A DNA stretch of 64,000 nt from Thermus sp. 2.9 (GCF_000794385.1 NZ_JTJB01000003.1:124001-188000), one strand, 5' to 3'; counted from the first letter of the stretch, positions 9,644-18,498 are shown. The notes: a model not told the origin generated them from the letters alone. Numbers and translations are program-made.

Positions 9644-9663
9644 AGTTTACCCCTGGGTAGAAT
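9644..9663. promoter_or_regulatory. Divergent leaderless-type promoters (acetyltransferase / PIG-L)
   Basis: Minus strand TAAACT (9644-9649) is 6 bases from GTG 9637. Plus strand TAGAAT (9658-9663) is 7 bases from a GTG at 9671. The plus arrangement is the same as for purD (TAGAAT, 7 bases, ATG). Confidence 0.55.
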
Positions 9664-9687
9664 GCCCCTCGTGCGCCGTTTGGCTCC

Positions 9688-10749
9688 TTGCAGTGGTTCC
9701 TTCTTCTCCTCCTCGCCTACTTGGTCCTGGCGGAGGCGCTGAGGCTTTGGCTGGGGCTCCTTTGGGCCGAGCGGGTGGCGCTCCTTTTCGCGGCCCTTGG
9801 GGTTTGGGCCTTCATCAACGGCCGCTTCCTCTTCGCCTACTATCACGCCTTTTTCGCCTCCTTGCGGACCCGGGGGCTTTCCCTGGCGGAAGACCCTCGG
9901 CCCGGGGAGCACCTCCTCGTCCTCGCCCCCCACCCCGACGACGAGGTGCTGGCGGCGGCGGGGCGCATGCGCCGAGTGGCGGCCCAAGGGGGGCGGGTTA
10001 GCGTGGTCTACCTCACCTCGGGGGACGCCTTTGACCTGGCGGCGGGAAGCCCCTTGCCCTCGCAAGAGGCCATGCGCCGGTTGGCCCTAAGGCGCATGGT
10101 GGAGGCCTGGCGGGGCCTCGAGGCCCTGGGGCTTGGCCGGGAAAGCGCCGTCTTCCTGGGCTTTCCCGACCAGGGGCTTTTCGCCCTCTTCACCACCCAC
10201 TACTACCTGCCCTGGGGAAGCCCCTACACCGGGCTTAAGGCGGTGGCTTACCCCGGGGCTTACCGCTTGGGCCTCCCCTACACGGGCAAGGCCCTGGAAG
10301 GGGTTTTGCTGGAGCTTTTTCGGGAGCTTAGGCCGAACCGCATCCTCTTGCCAAGCCCCTTGGACGCCCATCGGGACCACCAGGCCACCGCTTACTTCGG
10401 CATGCAGGCGGCGGCGGCCTTGGGCCTGGAGGGGATTTTGGAGTACTACATCGTCCACGGGGGGTACCAGTACCCCCTGCCCAAGGGCCTCCACCCCCGG
10501 CTTCCCCTCTACCCGCCCCCCAGGGGCCGGGGGCTTCCCTGGCGGCGCTTTCCCCTTGCGGAGGAGGAGGTGCGCCTCAAGGAAAAGGCCATCCGGGCCC
10601 ACCGGAGCCAGATGCGCCTTTTGGGGCGGTTTCTCCTGGCCTTCGTGCGCCAGAACGAGCTCTTTAGCCCCCTGCCCATCCCCGCCAAGGAGGCCCTAGC
10701 CGCGGAGGAGGAGGGGTGGGCCGTCCTCGAGGGGCGGGAGGTCTTCTAG
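9688..10749 (+). CDS. PIG-L family deacetylase with N-terminal membrane anchor; N terminus uncertain
   Basis: Zinc-dependent N-deacetylase of the LmbE/PIG-L family, acting on a GlcNAc-type or related amide. The metal motif PHPDDE is at about residues 81-86, and the second histidine motif DAHRDHQ lies in the last third. Two hydrophobic segments at the N terminus predict a membrane anchor. As it stands the frame opens at a TTG (9688) without an obvious ribosome binding site. A GTG at 9671 has an ideal leaderless promoter (TAGAAT, 7 bases) but is out of frame by one base; adding one C at 9686-9687 would give MRRLAPLQWF and a normal anchor. The 3' end overlaps scpB by 54 bases. Confidence 0.8.
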   Translation: MQWFLLLLLAYLVLAEALRLWLGLLWAERVALLFAALGVWAFINGRFLFAYYHAFFASLRTRGLSLAEDPRPGEHLLVLAPHPDDEVLAAAGRMRRVAAQGGRVSVVYLTSGDAFDLAAGSPLPSQEAMRRLALRRMVEAWRGLEALGLGRESAVFLGFPDQGLFALFTTHYYLPWGSPYTGLKAVAYPGAYRLGLPYTGKALEGVLLELFRELRPNRILLPSPLDAHRDHQATAYFGMQAAAALGLEGILEYYIVHGGYQYPLPKGLHPRLPLYPPPRGRGLPWRRFPLAEEEVRLKEKAIRAHRSQMRLLGRFLLAFVRQNELFSPLPIPAKEALAAEEEGWAVLEGREVF

Positions 10750-11217
10750 GCTTTCCAGGCCGAAGACCTCCAGGAAGCGCTCCGTGGTGCCGTAGAGCTT
10801 TGGGCGGCCCGGGGCCTCCTTTTCCCCCACCACCCGGATGAGCCCCCGTTCCAGAAGGCTTTCCAGAACGCCTTCCACGCTTTTCCCCCGCATGGCCTCC
10901 AGCTCCGCCCGGGCCACGGGCTGGTGGTAGGCGATGAGGGCCAGGACCTCGAGGGCCGCCTTGGAAAGCCTGGGGGGGGAAGGCTTGAGCACCTTTTCCA
11001 CCGCGGGAAGGGCGCTTTCGTGCACCACGAGCCGCCACCCTCCCGCCACCCGCTCCAGGGCCACCCCCAAATGGCCCTCCGCCAGGTCCTTCTCCAGGGC
11101 CTTTAGCGCCCGCAAAATCCCCTCCTCCGGGTGGCCCAGGGCGCGAAGCTCCTTGAGGCGCACGGGCCTCCCCGCGGCGAAGAGGACGGCCAGAATCTCC
11201 GCCTTCAGGCTAGGCAT
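10696..11217 (-). CDS. scpB: Segregation and condensation protein B
   Basis: 173-residue subunit of the SMC-ScpA-ScpB condensin complex that organises and segregates the chromosome. Two winged-helix domains are visible: the first around MPSLKAEILAVLFAAGRPV and the second with LSKAALEVLALIAYHQPVAR and LIRVVGEKEAPGRPKLYGTT, which is a strong ScpB signature. ATG at 11217 is chosen because it starts the conserved domain, and it overlaps the end of the upstream Sua5/YwlC gene by 8 bases. Its partner scpA is in this window at 60321. Confidence 0.93.
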   Translation of the reverse strand: MPSLKAEILAVLFAAGRPVRLKELRALGHPEEGILRALKALEKDLAEGHLGVALERVAGGWRLVVHESALPAVEKVLKPSPPRLSKAALEVLALIAYHQPVARAELEAMRGKSVEGVLESLLERGLIRVVGEKEAPGRPKLYGTTERFLEVFGLESLEDLPPLEDGPPLLLRG

Positions 11218-11803
11218 CCTGGAGGTAGGCGAGGAGGGCTTCCTTGGGAATGGCGCCTTCCCGCAGGACCTCTCCCGTGCGCAGGTCCACCACGCTGGAG
11301 GCGAGCCCCCCCGCCTCCCCGGGGAAGACAAAGTCCACGGCGAAGGACCGGGCTTCCTCGGCGGTGCGCACCGGCGCTTCCCCGCTCCGGTTCAGGCTGG
11401 TGGCGGCGGCGTAACCCCCCACCCGGGAAAGGAGCTCCCGCAACACCTCGTGGGCGGGCATCCTTAGGCCCACGGAGCCGTCCTTGCTGATCCAAGGGGG
11501 GATGTTCCGCCCCGGCACCACCACGGTGAGCCCCCCGGGCCAGAAGGCCTCCACCAGGCGCACGAACCTGTCCTCCAGGGGGCCCAGCTCGGCGAGCCTT
11601 AGGGCGCTTTCCAGGTCCGCCACCAGGACCTGGAGGGGTTTTTCCTCGGGCCGTCCCTTGACCTGGTAGATGCGGCGGCAGGCGGCCTCGTCCTCCATGC
11701 GGGCCAAGACGCCGAAGACCGTGTCCGTGGGGAAGGCCACAAGCCCCCCTTCCCGAAGGGTACGGGCGGCTTCTTCCAGTTCCTTCTGGTATACTTCTAC
11801 CAT
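11210..11803 (-). CDS. Threonylcarbamoyl-AMP synthase (Sua5/YrdC/YwlC family)
   Basis: Makes threonylcarbamoyl-AMP for the t6A37 modification of ANN-decoding tRNAs. 197 residues with the YrdC fold: GGLVAFPTDTVFGVLA near the N terminus, KGRPEEKPLQVLVA, FWPGGLTVVVP and the ATSLNRSGEAP segment are family hallmarks. Length equals a lone YrdC domain without the Sua5 C-terminal extension. Its ATG (11801-11803) overlaps that of the divergent pilC by two bases (CATG). Confidence 0.92.
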   Translation of the reverse strand: MVEVYQKELEEAARTLREGGLVAFPTDTVFGVLARMEDEAACRRIYQVKGRPEEKPLQVLVADLESALRLAELGPLEDRFVRLVEAFWPGGLTVVVPGRNIPPWISKDGSVGLRMPAHEVLRELLSRVGGYAAATSLNRSGEAPVRTAEEARSFAVDFVFPGEAGGLASSVVDLRTGEVLREGAIPKEALLAYLQDA

Positions 11804-11820
11804 GCCAGTCTACCAGTATA
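11790..11820. promoter_or_regulatory. Overlapping divergent start codons and promoters (Sua5/YwlC and pilC)
   Basis: The palindrome CATG at 11801-11804 supplies both start codons. For pilC, TATACT (11790-11795) lies 6 bases before the ATG and inside the first codons of the Sua5/YwlC gene. For that gene, TATACT on the minus strand (11815-11820) lies 11 bases before its ATG and inside the first pilC codons. Confidence 0.6.
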
Positions 11821-13022
11821 AGGCCCGCGACCGGCAGGGCCGCCTGGTGGAGGCCACCATTGAGGCCGAAGACCTCCGCACCGCCGCGCGGCTCCTTCGC
11901 GACCGGGGCCTTTTCGTGGCGGAGATCAAGGAGCCGGGAAAGGGCCTGAGGGCCGAGGTGCGGCTTCCCGCCTTGGAGCGGGGTCCTGGCCTTAAGGACC
12001 TCGCCATCTTCTCCCGGCAGCTCGCCACCATGCTGGGGGCAGGCCTCACCCTCCTCCAGTCCCTGGCCATCTTGGAGCGGCAGACGGAGAACAAGAAGTT
12101 CCGGGAAATCCTAAAACAGGTGCGCGCCGATATAGAAGGCGGCATGGCCTTCTCCGAGGCCCTGGCCAAGCACAAGCTCTTCTCCCGGCTTTACGTGAAC
12201 CTGGTGCGGGCGGGGGAGACCTCGGGGGGCTTGGACGTGATCCTGGACCGCCTGGCGAGCTTCTTGGAGAAAGAGCTGGAGCTCAGGGGCAAGATCAAAA
12301 GCGCCATGACCTACCCAGCCATCGTCTTCGTCTTCGCCGTGGGCGTGGCCTACTTCCTCCTCACGGGCATCGTGCCCCAGTTCGCCCAGATCCTCACGGA
12401 TCTGGGTTCGGAGCTCCCCCTCCTCACCCGCTTCCTCATCGCCGTTTCCAACCTGCTCCGGGCCGCCACCCTACCCCTCCTCCTTTTGGGGGTGGTCCTC
12501 TTCTTCGTCTACCGCTGGTACTACAGCACCCCCCAGGGGCGCAAGGTCATTGACCGCATCAAGCTCCGCATCCCCGTCTTTGGCAACCTGAACCGCAAGA
12601 CCGCGGTGGCCCGCTTCTCCCGCACCCTGGCCCTCCTTTTGGGAAGCGGGGTGAACATCGTGGAGTCCTTGGACATCACCAAGGGGACGGCGGGAAACGT
12701 GGTGGTGGAGGAGATCGTGGAGGCGGCGAAGCAGCGCATCCAGCAAGGCGACCCCTTGAACCTCACCTTGGCCCAGCATCCCTTCATCTTCCCCCCCATG
12801 GTGAGCTCCATGGTGGCCATCGGCGAGGAGACGGGGGCCTTGGACACCATGCTGAACAAGCTGGCGGACTTCTACGAGCGTGAGGTGGACGAGGCGGTGG
12901 CGAGCCTCACCGCGGCCATTGAGCCCCTCATGATCATCTTCCTGGGCGTCATCGTGGGCATGATCGTGGCCGGGATGTTCCTGCCGCTTTTCAAGATCAT
13001 CGGCACCCTTTCCGCGCAATAA
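11802..13022 (+). CDS. pilC: Type IV pilus inner-membrane platform protein PilC (GspF family)
   Basis: 406-residue polytopic protein that anchors the pilus motor. In Thermus, type IV pilus proteins serve twitching motility, adhesion and natural transformation. Two tandem GspF domains: the first around LKDLAIFSRQLATMLGAGLT and the second around TAVARFSRTLALLLGSGVNI, with three membrane segments (FVFAVGVAYFLLTGIV; LLLLGVVLFFVY; IIFLGVIVGMIVAGMFLPL). The start MPVYQYKARDRQG is the family's usual opening. A -10 (TATACT) 6 bases before the ATG suggests leaderless mRNA. No other pilus gene is adjacent. Confidence 0.95.
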   Translation: MPVYQYKARDRQGRLVEATIEAEDLRTAARLLRDRGLFVAEIKEPGKGLRAEVRLPALERGPGLKDLAIFSRQLATMLGAGLTLLQSLAILERQTENKKFREILKQVRADIEGGMAFSEALAKHKLFSRLYVNLVRAGETSGGLDVILDRLASFLEKELELRGKIKSAMTYPAIVFVFAVGVAYFLLTGIVPQFAQILTDLGSELPLLTRFLIAVSNLLRAATLPLLLLGVVLFFVYRWYYSTPQGRKVIDRIKLRIPVFGNLNRKTAVARFSRTLALLLGSGVNIVESLDITKGTAGNVVVEEIVEAAKQRIQQGDPLNLTLAQHPFIFPPMVSSMVAIGEETGALDTMLNKLADFYEREVDEAVASLTAAIEPLMIIFLGVIVGMIVAGMFLPLFKIIGTLSAQ

Positions 13023-13449
13023 GCCGTTCGGCCACCTCCGGGGGGACCGGCATCACGGAAAGCCGGTTCCCCTTTTTCACCAGGGGGTGGTCGGGGGGGA
13101 AGCAGGCCCTGAGCTCCTCCAGGGGGATGAGGGGCCAGGCCTCGAGGAAGGCCACCTCCACCGTGTACCACCGGGGCTTTTCCGGGGTAGCCTTGGGGTC
13201 GTGGTAGGGGCTACTTGGGTCAAACTGGGTGGGGTCGGGGATGCCCACGCGCACCACCCGGCATAGCCCGGCGATGCCCGGGGGTTGGACGCTGGAGTGG
13301 TAGAAGAAGCAGAGGTCCCCTTCCCGCATCTTTAGGAGGTAGTTGCGGGCTTGGTAGTTGCGCACCCCATCCCACAGGGACCGCCCCTCCCGCCGGAGGT
13401 CCTCCATGCTGTACACCTGGGGCTCGGACTTGAGGAGCCAGTACGCCAT
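12997..13449 (-). CDS. EVE domain-containing protein
   Basis: 150 residues beginning MAYWLLKSEPQVYSMEDL, the standard opening of the EVE (PUA-like, thymocyte nuclear protein 1) family, with WDGVRNYQARNYLL and GDLCFFYHSS. Such domains bind modified bases in nucleic acids; the target here is unknown. It overlaps the pilC 3' end by 26 bases, convergently. TAGACT at 13457-13462, 7 bases before the ATG, indicates a leaderless promoter. Confidence 0.9.
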   Translation of the reverse strand: MAYWLLKSEPQVYSMEDLRREGRSLWDGVRNYQARNYLLKMREGDLCFFYHSSVQPPGIAGLCRVVRVGIPDPTQFDPSSPYHDPKATPEKPRWYTVEVAFLEAWPLIPLEELRACFPPDHPLVKKGNRLSVMPVPPEVAERLIARKGCR

Positions 13450-13520
13450 GGGGTCCAGTCTAAAGTTCCCTTTAGCCTGGGCAAAGCCTGGAGGGGTGGG
13501 GAGGAGGCAAAGATGAGGGT

Positions 13521-14000
13521 ATGCGAGAGTTCCTCCTCCTTCTTCCCCTCTTGGCCGCCTGCTCCTTGACCCTGGAGGTGGTCTACCCCGGGCACCGCAT
13601 TTCCGATCTCGCCACCCAGACCACCTACTGCACCTCTGGTACCACCCAGGTGGACTACCGCTTCTTCCTCGAGGGCAGGCTGGACAGGCTAGCGTTCTAC
13701 TGGCTCCCCGAGGGGGCTTCTCCTGAGAGCGCCCTGCCCGAGGAGCGGGCGGTCCTCCAGGGCCCCATCTACGGCGGGGTGGTCCGGGGCTACGTGGAGG
13801 TGACCCCAGACGGGGCCATCCGGGGGGTTTCCGCCGTGTCCCCTCAAGGGAGGGTGGGGGTTCAGGGAATTGGCGTGGAGCCCAACCTCCCGCCCCGCCG
13901 CCTTTGGCTACAGGGCTTCACCGGGGGGCTCGCGGGGCCCTACGTGCGGGGGAACCCCGTCTATCCGGACGGCACCCTTTCCTGCGACCCCGCCTGGTAG
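13521..14000 (+). CDS. Predicted lipoprotein (159 aa)
   Basis: Short signal peptide with lipobox LLAACS (Cys about residue 14), then a domain with two further cysteines (TTYCTSGT; LSCDPAW at the C terminus) that could form a disulfide. I recognise no family. It sits between two unrelated genes, with the next gene starting 9 bases later. Function unknown; location predicted in the envelope. Confidence 0.75.
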   Translation: MREFLLLLPLLAACSLTLEVVYPGHRISDLATQTTYCTSGTTQVDYRFFLEGRLDRLAFYWLPEGASPESALPEERAVLQGPIYGGVVRGYVEVTPDGAIRGVSAVSPQGRVGVQGIGVEPNLPPRRLWLQGFTGGLAGPYVRGNPVYPDGTLSCDPAW

Positions 14001-14009
14001 CCTAAGGGC

Positions 14010-15359
14010 ATGGGGGCTTGGGAGGCGGCCAAGGAGGAGCTGAGGCGGCTTTTGGGGCCAAAGGCGCTCCTCTCCCCGGCGGAAAAGGAGGTCTACCGCT
14101 ACGACGCCATCCTGGTGGGGGAAAGGCCCTTGGCGGTGGTCCTCCCGGAAACCCGGGAGGAGGTGCAGGCCCTGGTGCGCCTCGCCCGGCGGTACGGGCT
14201 TCCCCTGGTGCCCCGGGGGGCGGGAAGCGGGCTTTCCGGGGGCGCGGTGCCCCTGGGGGAGGTCGTCGTGGTGTCCTTCACCCGCATGGACCGCCTGGCC
14301 CTGGACCCCGTGGCGCGCACCGCCTGGGCCGAGCCGGGGGTGACCACCGCCCGCCTCTCCGAGGCGGCGAGGCCCTACGGGCTCTTTTACCCCCCCGACC
14401 CCGCCTCCCACCGCACCAGCACCCTCGGGGGCAACCTGGGGGAAAACGCCGGGGGGCCCCTTTGCTTTAAGTACGGGGTCACGGGGGACTACCTCCTGGC
14501 CCTGGAGTTCGTGGACGCCTTCGGGGAGGCCCACCTGCTGGACAGGAAGGCCTTTGACCTCGCGGGGCTTTTGGTGGGCTCCGAGGGCACCCTGGGCCTC
14601 ATCACCGGGGCCCGGGTGCGCCTTTTGCCCTTGCCCCGCCACCGGGCCGCCCTCATGGCCGCCTTCCCCGAGGTGGGGGCCTTGGCGGAGGCGGTTTCCC
14701 GGGCCATCGCCTTGGGGGCGGTGCCGGCTAGGCTGGAGTTTTTGGACCCGGCTTGCGTGGATGCCGTGGAGGACTACCTGGCTATGGGCTTACCCCGGGG
14801 GCACGCCCTCCTTCTGGCGGAAACGGACGGGGACGATCCCGAGCTCGTGGAGGAGGAACTCTCCCTCCTGGAGGAAACGGCCAAGGCCCACGGCGCCCAG
14901 GTGCGGCGGGCCCAAGACGAAAAAGAGGCGGAGGCCCTTTGGCGGGCCCGGCGGGCGGTGAGCCCGGCCTTGGGGCGGATCCGGCCCAAGCGGGTGAACG
15001 AGGATATCGCCGTGCCCCGCTCCGCTTTGCCCCAGGTGGTGCGGGAGATCCGGGCCTTGGGGGAGGCCTCTGGCCTCATCGTGGTGCAGTTTGGTCACAT
15101 CGGGGACGGCAACCTCCACCCCAACATCCTCTTTGACCCCAGGCGGGAGAGCGAGGAGAGGGTCTGGGCGCTGGCCCACGAGATCGCCCGGGTGGCCCTC
15201 AGGCATGGCGGGGTGCTTTCCGGGGAGCACGGTATCGGGGTCATGAAGCGGAAGTTCATGGCGGAGGCGGTGGACGGGGAGACCCTCGAGGCCTTCCGCC
15301 AGGTGAAGGCGGCCCTGGACCCGGCGGGGCTTTTAAACCCGGGGAAGCTGCTTCCTTAG
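14010..15359 (+). CDS. FAD-binding oxidase, GlcD / D-lactate dehydrogenase-like
   Basis: 449-residue flavoprotein of the VAO/PCMH superfamily. The FAD-binding half shows [19 protein letters not shown] (about residues 66-84) and [11 protein letters not shown]. The C-terminal substrate half ends with [18 protein letters not shown] and [10 protein letters not shown], hallmarks of glycolate oxidase GlcD and related 2-hydroxyacid dehydrogenases. The exact substrate (glycolate, D-lactate or D-2-hydroxyglutarate) cannot be told. No GlcE/GlcF partners are adjacent, so it may act alone. TAGCCT lies 6 bases before the ATG. Confidence 0.88.
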   Translation: MGAWEAAKEELRRLLGPKALLSPAEKEVYRYDAILVGERPLAVVLPETREEVQALVRLARRYGLPLVPRGAGSGLSGGAVPLGEVVVVSFTRMDRLALDPVARTAWAEPGVTTARLSEAARPYGLFYPPDPASHRTSTLGGNLGENAGGPLCFKYGVTGDYLLALEFVDAFGEAHLLDRKAFDLAGLLVGSEGTLGLITGARVRLLPLPRHRAALMAAFPEVGALAEAVSRAIALGAVPARLEFLDPACVDAVEDYLAMGLPRGHALLLAETDGDDPELVEEELSLLEETAKAHGAQVRRAQDEKEAEALWRARRAVSPALGRIRPKRVNEDIAVPRSALPQVVREIRALGEASGLIVVQFGHIGDGNLHPNILFDPRRESEERVWALAHEIARVALRHGGVLSGEHGIGVMKRKFMAEAVDGETLEAFRQVKAALDPAGLLNPGKLLP

Positions 15360-15393
15360 TTTTCTTTCACACCCTTTTCGCCTTCTTTTTGGA

Positions 15394-15399
15394 TAAAAT
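15394..15399 (+). promoter_or_regulatory. -10 of the diguanylate cyclase gene
   Basis: TAAAAT, 6 bases before ATG 15406, inside a locally T-rich gap (15360-15405) that contrasts with the GC-rich surroundings. Leaderless arrangement. Confidence 0.55.
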
Positions 15400-15405
15400 G
15401 ACTCC

Positions 15406-16359
15406 ATGGACCGCTTGGCCCGCCTCCTTTACTGGTCCGCTTGGTTCGGCCTTCCCTTGGGTATCGGCCTCCAGTTGCTTTGGTACCCGCCAGAGACCTT
15501 GGGTCTATGGCTTGCCTATGGTGTCTTCGCCCTTTACTTCCTCTTTGCGCTGACCCGCGGGCCAAGGCGGGCCCCTAAGTTCTTGGTTCACGGGCTTGGG
15601 GCGTACCTGCTCTTTGAGCTTTGGCGGGCCCAGGAGGACGGGTGGGTGGTGGGGTACTGGTCTCCCGCCCTTTACCTGGTGGCTGCCTTCGCTTACCCTG
15701 TGCCTTGGGCCTTGGCGGCCTCCCTCTTTTGGGGGGCGCTTCTTCTCCTCGCCCCGCCTCTTTGGGGCCGGGAGCTCGGTCCTTATTACGCCCACTTCGC
15801 CCTGAGCCAGCCTGTGCTCCTCGCCCTCACCCTTCTCCTCGCCCGCTTCCGGGAGTTTTACGGCCGGACTCGTTTTTGGCGGGAGCAGGCCCTCACCTGC
15901 CCCCTCACGGGCCTGCCCAACCGCCGGGCCTTGGAGATGGCCTTGGAGCGGGAGGCGGCCCGGGTGGAGCGGGGCGGGAAGCCCTTCAGCCTGGTGCTTT
16001 TGGACCTGGACGACTTCAAGCGGGTGAACGATGAAAAGGGTCACCCGGAAGGGGACCGGCTCCTGAAGGAGGTGGCCCGCTACCTGGTGGCCCACGTGCG
16101 CCAGGGGGATCTGGTGGGCCGTTGGGGTGGGGAAGAGTTCGCCATCCTCCTGCCGGAGACCGACGCCCTCCAGGCCACCCGCCTGGCGGAGCGGTTGCGG
16201 GAGGGCCTCAAGGCCCTGGGCACCACGGCCAGTTTCGGCGTGGCCTCCTACCGGGGGGATTTGGAGACGCTTTACCGGAAGGCGGACGAGGCCCTTTACC
16301 GGGCCAAGCGGGGGGGCAAAGACCGCGTGGCCCGGTACACCGATCAGGGAAGCCGGTAG
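15406..16359 (+). CDS. Membrane-bound diguanylate cyclase (GGDEF)
   Basis: 317 residues: five or so hydrophobic segments in residues 1-145, then a GGDEF domain (about 155-310). The active-site loop is RWGGEEFAI (GGEEF at 241-245), a functional variant, and the inhibitory I-site RQGD (232-235) sits exactly five residues before it. So it probably makes cyclic di-GMP from two GTP and is feedback inhibited. The membrane part may sense an envelope signal. Its end overlaps the convergent tyrA gene by 16 bases. Confidence 0.92.
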   Translation: MDRLARLLYWSAWFGLPLGIGLQLLWYPPETLGLWLAYGVFALYFLFALTRGPRRAPKFLVHGLGAYLLFELWRAQEDGWVVGYWSPALYLVAAFAYPVPWALAASLFWGALLLLAPPLWGRELGPYYAHFALSQPVLLALTLLLARFREFYGRTRFWREQALTCPLTGLPNRRALEMALEREAARVERGGKPFSLVLLDLDDFKRVNDEKGHPEGDRLLKEVARYLVAHVRQGDLVGRWGGEEFAILLPETDALQATRLAERLREGLKALGTTASFGVASYRGDLETLYRKADEALYRAKRGGKDRVARYTDQGSR

Positions 16360-17423
16360 CCCGCCCTCTCCAAAACCCGCCTGGCCTCCTCCCGCTCCTC
16401 CCGAGTGGCGAAGGAAAGGCGGAGGGCCCCCGCCGCTTCCCGGATGGTGAGGACCTCTATGTCCTTGATGTTCACCCCGGCCTCCCCCAAGGCGGTGGCG
16501 ATGCGGGCGATCTCCCCAGGGCGGTCCGGCACCTGCACCACCAGGTCGTACATCTCGGGGAGGAGGCTCCGGCGCACGATGGGAAGGCTGTCCCGGGTGC
16601 GCTTGGCCTCCTCCGCCACCTGCAAGAGGGCCTCGGGCTCGTCCAGAAGTCCTTCCAGTTGCAAAAGCACCGCCCGGAGTTCCTCTATGGCCTCCTTGAG
16701 GGCTTCCCGGTTCTCCACCACCATGTCCCGGCTCATCCTGGGGCTTCCCGAGGCGATGCGGGTGAGGTCGCGGAAGCCCCCGGCGGCCAGGAAGATGAGG
16801 AGGTCCTTATGGGGGTTTTGCGCCACCATGCGGTTTAGGGCCACGGCCAGGAGGTAGGGGAGGTGGGAGATCCGGGCCACCAGCTGGTCGTGAAGGAGGG
16901 GGGGCATCTCCAGGGGGTAGGCCCCTAGGGCCTCCACCAGGCGCAGTATGCCCTCCCGGGCCTTGGGGCTCGTGCGGGCCGTGGGGGTTAGGACCCAGAC
17001 GGCGTTTTGCAGAAGCCCGGCGTGGGCGTTTTCCACCCCGGCCCGCTCGCTTCCCGCCATGGGGTGGCCCCCCAGGTAGTGGGGAAGAAGCCCCTCCAGG
17101 GCCGCCACCACCTTGCCCTTGACGCTCCCCACGTCCGTCCAGAGGCTTTCGGGGTGGGCCAGGGGGCTTAGGGCCTGGGCCAGGGCGGGCAAAGCCCCCA
17201 CGGGGGCGGCGAGGATGCCCAGGGAAAGCTCCCCCACCCAGGGCCCGAGCTCGGCGTGGACCCGGTCCGCCACCCCCAGGAAGAGGGCCTTTTCCAGGGC
17301 CAAGGGGTCTTGGTCGTAGGCGTGGACCTCCTCCGCCAGGAAGCGCTCCTTGAGCCCCAGGGCCACGCTTCCCCCCAGGAGGCCCACGCCGAAGATGCCC
17401 ACCTTGCCGAAGAGGGGCTTCAT
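16344..17423 (-). CDS. tyrA: Prephenate dehydrogenase with C-terminal ACT domain
   Basis: Oxidative decarboxylation of prephenate to 4-hydroxyphenylpyruvate in tyrosine synthesis. 359 residues: Rossmann loop VGIFGVGLLGGSVALGLKE at the N terminus, catalytic region containing GGHPMAGSERAG, and an ACT domain at about 290-355 (QVPDRPGEIARIATALGEAG) that normally binds tyrosine for feedback control. The start ATG overlaps the stop of aroF by 4 bases, so both are one operon under the attenuator upstream of aroF. Confidence 0.94.
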   Translation of the reverse strand: MKPLFGKVGIFGVGLLGGSVALGLKERFLAEEVHAYDQDPLALEKALFLGVADRVHAELGPWVGELSLGILAAPVGALPALAQALSPLAHPESLWTDVGSVKGKVVAALEGLLPHYLGGHPMAGSERAGVENAHAGLLQNAVWVLTPTARTSPKAREGILRLVEALGAYPLEMPPLLHDQLVARISHLPYLLAVALNRMVAQNPHKDLLIFLAAGGFRDLTRIASGSPRMSRDMVVENREALKEAIEELRAVLLQLEGLLDEPEALLQVAEEAKRTRDSLPIVRRSLLPEMYDLVVQVPDRPGEIARIATALGEAGVNIKDIEVLTIREAAGALRLSFATREEREEARRVLERAGYRLP

Positions 17424-18454
17424 GCCAGGGCAGGGGTGGAAAGGGTCTTGTCCAAGGCCACCACCAGGCGGCGCACCCTTTCCATGAGCTCGGCGAACTC
17501 GTGCTCATGAAGCTGTTGCGCCGCGTCGGAAAGGGCTTTTTCGGGCTCCGGGTGGGTTTCCACGATGAGCCCATCTGCCCCGGCGGCGAGCCCCGCCAGG
17601 GCCAGGGGGATGACCCAATCCCGCTTGCCCGCGGGGTGGGAGGGGTCCACCCAGACGGGAAGGTGGGTCCAACTCTTGAGCACGGGCACGGCGGCGACAT
17701 CCAGGGTGAAGCGGGTGGCCTTCTCAAAGGTGCGGATGCCCCGCTCCACCAGGATGACCTGCATGTTTCCCCGGGAGAGGATGTACTCCGCGCTCATCAA
17801 AAACTCCTCCAGGGTCATGCTCATGCCCCGCTTGAGAAGCACGGGCTTTTTCGCCTCCCCCACCGCTTGGAGGAGGGGGAAGTTCTGGGCGTTACGGGCG
17901 CCGATCTGGAAGGCGTCGGCGTACTCCGCCACGAGCTCCACCTGTTCCGGGGAGAGGACCTCGGTGACCACGGGGAGGCCCGTTTCCTTACGGGCTTCCG
18001 CCAGGATCTTCAGGCCTTCCACCCCTAGGCCCTGGAAGGCGTAGGGGCTCGTGCGGGGCTTGAAGGCGCCGCCCCGAAGCATCGCCCCCCCGTGGGCCTT
18101 CACGTACCGGGCCGCCTTCAGGGTCTGCTCCCGGGACTCCACCCCGCAGGGGCCCGCCGCCACCATCACGTGCCCGCCCCCCGTTTTCCCCGTGGGGAAG
18201 TCTAAGACGGTGGGGAAGGGTTGAACCTCGAGGCTCGCCAGCTTCCAGGGCTTGGAGATGGGGATGACCTCCGCCACCCCGGGAAGGGCCCGGAAGTGCT
18301 CCATGAGCTCGGGGGTGGGGCCGCGGCCGATGGCCCCCACCAGGGTGGTCTCCACCCCCCGGGAGACGTGGGGCCGGTAGCCCACCTTCTCTATCTCCCG
18401 CACCACCTCGTCCAGCTCCGCCTCCGTGTGTCCCCGCTTCATCACGATGAGCAT
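17420..18454 (-). CDS. aroF: 3-deoxy-7-phosphoheptulonate (DAHP) synthase
   Basis: First committed step of the shikimate pathway, joining PEP and erythrose 4-phosphate. 344 residues of the type I-beta class: an N-terminal ferredoxin-like regulatory domain (MLIVMKRGHTEAELDEVV, residues 1-70) and a TIM barrel with AGPCGVES, GGAFKPRTSPYAFQGLG and PVWVDPSHPAGKR. The regulatory domain is the usual site of Tyr/Phe inhibition. The ATG has a strong AGGAGGGG site immediately after the U run of an attenuator terminator. Overlap with tyrA implies translational coupling. Confidence 0.95.
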   Translation of the reverse strand: MLIVMKRGHTEAELDEVVREIEKVGYRPHVSRGVETTLVGAIGRGPTPELMEHFRALPGVAEVIPISKPWKLASLEVQPFPTVLDFPTGKTGGGHVMVAAGPCGVESREQTLKAARYVKAHGGAMLRGGAFKPRTSPYAFQGLGVEGLKILAEARKETGLPVVTEVLSPEQVELVAEYADAFQIGARNAQNFPLLQAVGEAKKPVLLKRGMSMTLEEFLMSAEYILSRGNMQVILVERGIRTFEKATRFTLDVAAVPVLKSWTHLPVWVDPSHPAGKRDWVIPLALAGLAAGADGLIVETHPEPEKALSDAAQQLHEHEFAELMERVRRLVVALDKTLSTPALA

Positions 18455-18465
18455 CTTCCCCTCCT

Positions 18466-18498
18466 AAAAACCTTGGGCGCCCCCTTTTGGGGGCGCCC
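18466..18498 (-). terminator. Attenuator terminator of aroF-tyrA
   Basis: Perfect 10-bp stem GGGCGCCCCC-AAAA-GGGGGCGCCC (18475-18498) followed, on the minus strand, by AAGG and five T (18466-18470), only 12 bases before the aroF start. Its ascending arm can instead pair with an identical copy of the descending arm inside the leader peptide gene (18528-18537), the antiterminator. Confidence 0.85.

Noticed and set aside
10110-10130. Recurring CCTCGAGG-type octamers as a Chi-like or methylation motif
   Set aside because: They occur throughout coding regions where Leu-Glu or Ala-Ser-Arg codons with Thermus usage generate them; no positional pattern was apparent by eye.
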